Below, piece after piece: positions 5,198 through 9,758 of a DNA stretch of 9,758 nt (position 1 is the first letter of the stretch; each line of letters opens with the position of its first letter). The position numbers and the translations under genes were made by a program. The notes under the pieces were generated by a model. That model made no database searches, was not told the origin of the DNA, and saw nothing but the letters and a program-made list of their open reading frames with translations. The stretch comes from an uncultured Candidatus Saccharibacteria bacterium (lineage in GTDB: Bacteria > Patescibacteriota > Saccharimonadia > Saccharimonadales > Saccharimonadaceae), in contig CANEKB010000036.1 of the NCBI GenBank assembly GCA_947427985.1, positions 1 to 9,758 of the forward strand, in the 5' to 3' direction.

Positions 5198-6928
5198 TTA
5201 GAGCGAGAATAAACATAGGATAACGATATTGACAATGGTAATTACGCCAACAACTCTAATTCCCCACTTAAACCAAGTCGGATAATCGACTTTTGCGAGG
5301 GCAAGACCTCCCATGATAGCGCCGCAAGTTGGGGCGATGAGGTTAACGAGGCCGTTAGCAGCGACGATAGTCATAGCGGTAACATTGGTACTGTATCCCA
5401 AGGTCGCAGCGACAGGTGCAATAATTGGGGTAGAGAGAGTGGCAAGACCAGAAGAGGATGGAACTAGGATGGAGAGTCCGATATGGAGGATGTAGTTGAG
5501 TGGGACAAAGGCCATTTCCGGTAGGGTAGCGAGGAAGTTGGAAGCGTTGAAAATGATGAAGTTGTCTAAGAAAGTTTGGCCCATGAGAACAGAGACGCCA
5601 CGTGCGACGGCAACGACCAAGACTACGCCAATCATGTCGCTTGCTCCGCTGATGAACGTATCGATAAAACCACGCTCGCCGGTGCGGTTGATGATTGTGA
5701 TGATAATTGAACTGATCAAAAACCACAGAGCGGCTTCGTAGAACCACCAGTTGCCAAGCGAGGCACCAGTTAGCCAGCCAGTCCATTGGTCGAAGAAAGT
5801 GATCCCGAATTCTCCCCAAGGAATGAACCCAACAATCATGACTAGGAAAGTGAGCGCAAAGATTACGAGCGTCCACTTTTGGCGACCCGATAAGCCTTCA
5901 TCATCGTCTTCGGATTGGAGGTATTTATTGTAGGTTTTTTCGGCAGCAGCTTGCTCGCGGAGACTAAGGAAAGTCGATCCTTTATCCTTTTGGACTTTTT
6001 TAGCATAACGAATAGTAAAGAAGATGGAAATAGCGAGAGTAGACAGCCAGAGTACGGTAGCGATAAGGATGATAAGACCCTGGTTGTAAGGGATATCAGC
6101 GTCTTTCATGGATGAGAGGGCGACACCGGTAGCAAACGGGTTAATCGTAGAACCTAGCACGCCAGAGCCGGCACCAAGTAAAATAGTAGCGACGCCAACA
6201 AGTGGGTCGAGCCCAGCGGCAAACATGGTCGCTGCGATGAGAACGTAGAAGCCGACGCTCTCTTCTAGGAAGCCATAGGTGGTGCCCATGATCGAAAAGA
6301 TTAGCATGAGAAGAACGATAAGGAGATATTCTTTTCCATGGAGTTTTTTGACGAGGAGCTTGATGCCTTTTTCAAGGGCCTTGGTTTTAGCGACGACGGC
6401 CAAGAATCCGCCAAGTACCATGATGAAGATGCAGACGTCAATGGCGTTCTCGAAACCAAAAATTGGCGCCATAAGGACTTGCCAGAGTTTAGCCCCAACA
6501 ACGCCAGAACCATCGACGATGGCGCACTCGTCACCAGTTTCTTCCTGGCAGACCTCTAGGCTACTATAAGTCGTTTCTTCTGGGGTGGTTTCGGTAGTCA
6601 AATCTGGAGTTTCGGTGATTTCGCCGTCTTTGATCTCGACGTCGACGCCCGTGACGGGTAAATCCGTTGTCGCATCCGAGCTCTGCCCGTTAGTCGTGGT
6701 TTGCTCTTCCGCGATTGTTTCGCTAATTTCGCCATTATTATCAACTTCAGCTTCGTTTTCGATAGTGATCTCTTCAGTAGTTGGTGTTTCTTCGGTTACA
6801 ATAGGTGTGAATTGAGCGCTTGGTAATAAATGAGAAATAGCTCCGAGAAGGATCGTTAAGAGCATAATGATAGAGTAGGCCGATAGCATCGAGCGACTAC
6901 TTTTCTTGCGATTTTTCTTCTTTGACAT
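5198..6928 (-). CDS. YfcC-family (ArcD-type) arginine/ornithine exchanger with acidic insert
   Basis: A 576-residue inner-membrane carrier of the YfcC / DcuC-like superfamily. Members near arginine deiminase genes exchange external arginine for ornithine. The N-terminus is Lys-rich, then membrane helix 1 (about residues 17-35) leads to LLPSAQF. Family marks include LWQVLMAPIFGFENAIDV (148-165), LGGFLAVVAKTKALEKGI (172-189), GSTINPFATGVALSS (259-273) and LVPSSSGLATLSTPIIAP (488-505). About 12 hydrophobic segments are visible. Oddly, residues 41-138, between helix 1 and the conserved MAPI region, form a long Thr/Glu/Asp-rich loop with two cysteines (127 and 135); relatives have a much shorter link here, so the protein exceeds the usual length of about 460-510. 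AAAGGAAT precedes the ATG. It lies 46 bases after arcA and is the last gene of the cassette. Substrate is inferred from context. Confidence 0.88.
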   Translation of the reverse strand: MSKKKNRKKSSRSMLSAYSIIMLLTILLGAISHLLPSAQFTPIVTEETPTTEEITIENEAEVDNNGEISETIAEEQTTTNGQSSDATTDLPVTGVDVEIKDGEITETPDLTTETTPEETTYSSLEVCQEETGDECAIVDGSGVVGAKLWQVLMAPIFGFENAIDVCIFIMVLGGFLAVVAKTKALEKGIKLLVKKLHGKEYLLIVLLMLIFSIMGTTYGFLEESVGFYVLIAATMFAAGLDPLVGVATILLGAGSGVLGSTINPFATGVALSSMKDADIPYNQGLIILIATVLWLSTLAISIFFTIRYAKKVQKDKGSTFLSLREQAAAEKTYNKYLQSEDDDEGLSGRQKWTLVIFALTFLVMIVGFIPWGEFGITFFDQWTGWLTGASLGNWWFYEAALWFLISSIIITIINRTGERGFIDTFISGASDMIGVVLVVAVARGVSVLMGQTFLDNFIIFNASNFLATLPEMAFVPLNYILHIGLSILVPSSSGLATLSTPIIAPVAATLGYSTNVTAMTIVAANGLVNLIAPTCGAIMGGLALAKVDYPTWFKWGIRVVGVITIVNIVILCLFSL

Positions 6929-6974
6929 TAATTCCTTTCTAAATGGTGGTTAGCTTTTGGCGAGGTTGCTGTTT

Positions 6975-8207
6975 TTATTTATCCTCCTCGCGCACTAGCG
7001 CCATTGCCATACAATGTGAGCCGCCACGACCACGGGAGATTTCAGAGCTAGGTATTTCGATAACCTCAACTCCGTGGCGTCGGAGAGTTTCATTGGTAAC
7101 AAAATTACGATCATAACCAATTACGACGCCTGGACGGACGCAAAGCAGATTGACACCATCGCTCCACTGTTCACGCTCAGCATCAATGCGCCGGCCGTCG
7201 CCGCATTTAATTAGTTCGACGCGTGATAAATGTAAATATTTTTCTAAAACCTTTTGAAGACTTTGGCGGTTTTCGACAATTTCAAGTTCGTCACCACGAC
7301 CTTTGGTAATTTCGTAAATAGTCGAGATATCCATGATAGCATCTTGAACGGCGAACTTGTTAGTATCGACTTGAGTCATAACGGTGTCGAGATGCATAAA
7401 ACTGCGTTCATCTGGTATGTCGATGGCCAAGATGTATTTGAAGGTATTATTCTTATCTTTGAATAGGGCTTTGGCGAATTCAGCGATTGCGTCTGGCTCA
7501 GTGCGCTGAGAAATACCAATAGCGATAACTTCCTTGGAAAGAACTTGGATATCGCCACCTTCTAGAGAATATGGTTCGGTGCGATCGTAATAGAGCTTAG
7601 TGTCCTCATAAAATGGATGATACCGGAAAATGTATTCTGCAAAAATTGATTCGCGAGTACGTGTAGGAGCCCACATTTTATGTAAAGTAGCACCATAACC
7701 AATAGTAGCCATCGGATCGCGTTGGAAGATGAGGTTCGGGATTGGATCAATAATCATGCGCCCAGTGTCGCGGGTAGCATAAAAGCCGGAGATGCCGTTG
7801 AGACGTTTTAGCTCGGAAATATCAATACCAGTGATGCATTTTTTGACCATTTCGCGGTTGTCTTTATAACTGTTGAGGAAGTTATAGCAATGTTTGGCAT
7901 TTTTTGGCGAGGTAACGCCGGCTTCATTGATGAAACGCTGGAGAAATTCTTTTCGCACGTTGGCCCCCGCGTCGTCAAGCGCTTGCGCCATGAGATCTTC
8001 AAGGTAAATTACTTCTACGCCCTCGGCCCGGAGAACGTTAGCGAAAGCATCATGTTCTTGTTGGGCGATTTTAAGATAAGGGATGTCGTCGAAGAGCAAC
8101 CTTCCGAGAGATTCGGGAGTAAGGTTGAGAAACTCGTTACCGGGTCTATGCATCAAGACTTTTTTGAGTGGTGCGATTTCGCTAAAATTACAAATGGTAC
8201 TTTTCAT
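6975..8207 (-). CDS. arcA: Arginine deiminase
   Basis: A 410-residue cytosolic enzyme that hydrolyses L-arginine to citrulline and ammonia, the first step of the arginine deiminase pathway. Length is normal for the family. The full catalytic set is visible: Asp164 in FQRDPMATIG (161-170), Glu216 in LEGGDIQVLS (215-224), His272 and Asp274 in FMHLDTVMTQVD (270-281), and the nucleophile Cys399 in SRGRGGSHCMAMAL (391-404). The N-terminal motif EIAPLKKVLMHRPGNE (10-25) and LLFDDIPYL (37-45) also fit. AAGGAGT, inside the last codons of the carbamoyltransferase gene, is the ribosome site, and the two genes are only 5 bases apart. They are thus almost certainly one transcript, probably translated in a coupled way. 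It appears intact and active. Confidence 0.97.
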   Translation of the reverse strand: MKSTICNFSEIAPLKKVLMHRPGNEFLNLTPESLGRLLFDDIPYLKIAQQEHDAFANVLRAEGVEVIYLEDLMAQALDDAGANVRKEFLQRFINEAGVTSPKNAKHCYNFLNSYKDNREMVKKCITGIDISELKRLNGISGFYATRDTGRMIIDPIPNLIFQRDPMATIGYGATLHKMWAPTRTRESIFAEYIFRYHPFYEDTKLYYDRTEPYSLEGGDIQVLSKEVIAIGISQRTEPDAIAEFAKALFKDKNNTFKYILAIDIPDERSFMHLDTVMTQVDTNKFAVQDAIMDISTIYEITKGRGDELEIVENRQSLQKVLEKYLHLSRVELIKCGDGRRIDAEREQWSDGVNLLCVRPGVVIGYDRNFVTNETLRRHGVEVIEIPSSEISRGRGGSHCMAMALVREEDK

Positions 8208-8212
8208 AGACT

Positions 8213-9208
8213 TTACTCCTTAGCCTTTAGTGTTAGATACATCACGGTTTTAATAGTGTGCATGCGATTTTCGGCTTCCTCGAAGACGAGCGAACGTTCA
8301 GAAGTAAAAACTTCATTAGTGACTTCTAATTCGCTGAGGCCGTATTTTTCGTGAATGTCGCGACCGACTGAGGTTTCGAGATTATGGAAGGATGGTAGCG
8401 GGTGCATAAAAACAGTTGTAGGCTTGGCGAGATTCATAATTTCCATAGTAACTTGGTAAGGCTTAAGCTGTTCGATGCGCTCGCCCCATTTCGCTTTATC
8501 CTCACCCATCGATAGCCATACGTCAGTGTAAATGACATCGGCTGTTTCGGCCAAAGCCTGAAGGTCGGAAGTAACCGTGATACTGCTGTCGTTTTCTGCG
8601 GCGACAGCCTGGCATTGTTCGAGGAGTTTTGTATCGGGTTTAAGAGCTTCTGGTCCACAAGCAATATAATTTACGCCCATTTTGGCGCTCATGGCCATAA
8701 GAGAGTTGGCGACGTTATTGCGAGTGTCACCAAGGTAAGCAACAGTAAGACCGTCTAGGTTGCCAAAATGCTCTTCGATTGTGAGAAAGTCGGCAAGAGC
8801 TTGGGTCGGATGACAATAATCGGTTAGTCCATTCCAGACTGGTACATCAGCATATTTAGCAAGTTCATCGACGGTCTTTTGAGCGAAGCCGCGATATTCA
8901 ATACCATCGTAAAGCTTGGCAAGGACTTGGGCGGTATCAGCAATAGATTCTTTGTGTCCCATTTGTGAACCGGCAGGATCAAGGTAAGTTACACCCATGC
9001 CGAGATCGTAGCCAGCAACCTCAAAGCTGCAGCGCGTACGGGTGGAAGTCTTTTCAAAAAGCAGAACGATGTTCTTATCGGGGAAATATTTGTGACTTTG
9101 TCCAGTTTTCTTGTAGTTTTTGAAGATCTTGGCAACTTCTAGCATATAACGTAGTTCTTCGGAGCTAAAATCTAATATTTGCAAAAAATCGCGTCCCGTA
9201 AAGTCCAT
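8213..9208 (-). CDS. arcB: Ornithine carbamoyltransferase, catabolic role by context
   Basis: A 331-residue carbamoyltransferase. In this pathway it phosphorolyses citrulline to ornithine and carbamoyl phosphate. The carbamoyl-phosphate site STRTR (residues 55-59) and HPTQ (133-136) are present, as is the ornithine loop DVWLSMGE (229-236), which separates it from aspartate carbamoyltransferase. The C-terminal TNEVFTSERSLVFEEAENRM (297-316) is also typical. An oddity is MHPLPSFHN (268-276): nearly all family members have HCLP here, with Cys contacting ornithine, whereas HPLP is the aspartate-enzyme form. I start at the ATG at 9208 because the product then begins MDFTGRDFLQILDF, like relatives, and AGAGG is 8 bases away; a GTG at 9217 in frame overlaps that site. 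It is the first gene of the cassette. An anabolic or altered-substrate role cannot be excluded. Confidence 0.92.
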   Translation of the reverse strand: MDFTGRDFLQILDFSSEELRYMLEVAKIFKNYKKTGQSHKYFPDKNIVLLFEKTSTRTRCSFEVAGYDLGMGVTYLDPAGSQMGHKESIADTAQVLAKLYDGIEYRGFAQKTVDELAKYADVPVWNGLTDYCHPTQALADFLTIEEHFGNLDGLTVAYLGDTRNNVANSLMAMSAKMGVNYIACGPEALKPDTKLLEQCQAVAAENDSSITVTSDLQALAETADVIYTDVWLSMGEDKAKWGERIEQLKPYQVTMEIMNLAKPTTVFMHPLPSFHNLETSVGRDIHEKYGLSELEVTNEVFTSERSLVFEEAENRMHTIKTVMYLTLKAKE

Positions 9209-9216
9209 TACATACA

Positions 9217-9221
9217 CCTCT
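9217..9221 (-). promoter_or_regulatory. Ribosome binding site that sets the carbamoyltransferase start
   Basis: Minus-strand AGAGG lies eight bases before the ATG at 9208. The alternative GTG codon (9215-9217) overlaps this site, so it cannot use it. Confidence 0.5.
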
Positions 9222-9243
9222 CACTTTATCAAATGTTATTATC

Positions 9244-9272
9244 ATTGTAACATACATTAGCGGAATATATAA
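9244..9272 (-). promoter_or_regulatory. Promoter of the arginine cassette
   Basis: Minus-strand TACAAT (9244-9249), preceded by TG and one base (TGTTACAAT), is an extended -10. The hexamer 17 bases upstream, TTATAT (9267-9272), is a weak -35. It lies just past the rpsH terminator and predicts a leader of about 30 bases. I see no clear arginine-repressor dyad around it. Confidence 0.55.
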
Positions 9273-9278
9273 CCATAC

Positions 9279-9308
9279 AAAAAGCTTCCTCTTAGGAGGA
9301 AGCTTTTT
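9279..9308 (-). terminator. Strong terminator after rpsH, cutting the spc operon
   Basis: A 13-pair stem (9279-9291 with 9296-9308; AAAAAGCTTCCTC arm) has a four-base loop. A-runs and T-runs flank it symmetrically, so it could terminate on both strands. It lies 15 bases past the rpsH stop, where rplF would normally begin. Confidence 0.85.
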
Positions 9309-9323
9309 GCGCTTAGTCTGAAT

Positions 9324-9725
9324 CTAGTAAACTTTAACTAGGATCTCGCCGCCAAGATGTTGCTTCTTAGCTTCGCGACCAGTCATGATGCCCTTACTAG
9401 TTGAAATTAGCACGAGACCACGACCAGACTTAACTACTGGGATTTCTTCGGCGCCAACATAGACGCGGCGACCAGGTTTAGAAATTTTGGTGATTTCAGT
9501 AATTTTAGCTGGGGTACCTTCCTCGTTGATGACAACGTGAAGGATGCCGCGCGGCTTGGCTTCTTCGACTTCGTAGCTCGCGATGTAGCCAGCGCTTTTG
9601 AGACCATCGGTGACGGCAACTTTTAGTTTGCTGGTTGGGACGCGGACTTCGGTTTTTCCGACCATGATAGCATTGCGGATGCGAGTAATGAGGTCGGCGA
9701 TTTGATCAGTTGATTGTAATGACAT
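9324..9725 (-). CDS. rpsH: Small-subunit ribosomal protein uS8
   Basis: A 133-residue S8 of normal length, a primary 16S-rRNA-binding protein of the 30S platform and, in E. coli, the repressor of the spc operon. The N-terminal IADLITRIRNAI (residues 9-20), the central ITKISKPGRRVYVG (78-91) and the C-terminal ISTSKGIMTGREAKKQHLGG (107-126) are diagnostic. GAAAGGAGAG precedes the ATG. It follows the rpsN stop by 15 bases as in ordinary spc operons, but is followed by a terminator and the arginine cassette instead of rplF. Confidence 0.97.
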   Translation of the reverse strand: MSLQSTDQIADLITRIRNAIMVGKTEVRVPTSKLKVAVTDGLKSAGYIASYEVEEAKPRGILHVVINEEGTPAKITEITKISKPGRRVYVGAEEIPVVKSGRGLVLISTSKGIMTGREAKKQHLGGEILVKVY

Positions 9726-9740
9726 ATCTTCTCTCCTTTC

Positions 9741-9758
9741 CTACCAACTACTCTTAGT
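9741..9758 (-). CDS. rpsN: C-terminal end of ribosomal protein uS14 (partial)
   Basis: The minus strand from the window edge reads Thr-Lys-Ser-Ser-Trp and then TAG. S14 proteins characteristically end in a Ser-Trp dipeptide after a basic stretch (typically KKASW), and rpsN is the gene before rpsH in the spc operon. The rest of the gene lies outside the window. Only five residues are visible, so the call rests on position and this ending. Confidence 0.7.
   Translation of the reverse strand, partial: TKSSW

Noticed and set aside
9218..9278. Arginine-repressor operator before the carbamoyltransferase gene
   Set aside because: The region is AT-rich, but I see no paired dyads resembling known ARG boxes.
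4413..9323. Insertion sequence, tRNA target or direct repeats marking how the cassette entered
   Set aside because: I found no transposase, integrase, tRNA or convincing flanking repeat at either junction.
1..9758. UGA recoded as glycine, as in Gracilibacteria and Absconditabacteria
   Set aside because: All intact genes read through fully under the standard code with no internal UGA and end in UAA or UAG. With recoding, internal UGA codons would be expected.

Overview
The window is a stretch of a small, compact bacterial genome in which every supported gene lies on the minus strand, so transcription runs from high to low coordinates. The backbone is the spc ribosomal-protein operon in the usual order: rpsN (only its last codons), rpsH, rplF, rplR, rpsE, rplO, secY. 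rpmD (L30) is absent: the rpsE stop codon directly abuts the rplO start. Lack of L30 is a known mark of the Candidate Phyla Radiation (Patescibacteria). Together with a sortase behind secY (a Gram-positive type envelope), an arginine deiminase system and normal reading under the standard code, this points to Candidatus Saccharibacteria (TM7), probably a host-associated lineage. The lineage call is an inference, not read directly from the sequence.

The striking point is that the spc operon is split. Between rpsH (9324-9725) and rplF (3876-4412) sits about 4.9 kb of unrelated DNA. It holds an arginine-catabolism cassette: an ornithine carbamoyltransferase (8213-9208), an arginine deiminase (6975-8207) and a YfcC/ArcD-type arginine/ornithine exchanger (5198-6928). 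Behind it is a small, apparently frameshifted gene (4570-5021) that I do not recognise. No carbamate kinase is present, although it is the ATP-yielding last step of the pathway.

The insert looks transcriptionally insulated. A strong hairpin follows rpsH, an extended -10 promoter precedes the carbamoyltransferase, a terminator follows the exchanger, the small gene has its own promoter (perfect -35) and a GC-rich terminator, and a good promoter (TTGCTT-17-TAAAAT) restarts the ribosomal block just before rplF. A further terminator plus extended -10 separates rplO from secY. An 11-base stretch in the rplF promoter spacer recurs at the left edge of the window in the same register to a -35-like hexamer, so the window probably begins inside another promoter.

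Layout by coordinate: 1-52 intergenic with a cut-off promoter; 53-889 sortase; 906-2324 secY; 2325-2404 terminator and promoter; 2405-4412 rplO, rpsE, rplR, rplF tightly packed or overlapping; 4413-4569 promoter and terminator; 4570-5021 broken small gene; 5022-5197 promoter and terminator; 5198-9208 arginine cassette; 9209-9323 promoter and terminator; 9324-9725 rpsH; 9741-9758 end of rpsN. Functionally, the exchanger would import arginine and export ornithine, ArcA would make citrulline and ammonia, and the carbamoyltransferase would split citrulline to ornithine and carbamoyl phosphate. In a parasite with little metabolism this would give ammonia for acid tolerance and, with a kinase encoded elsewhere, ATP.
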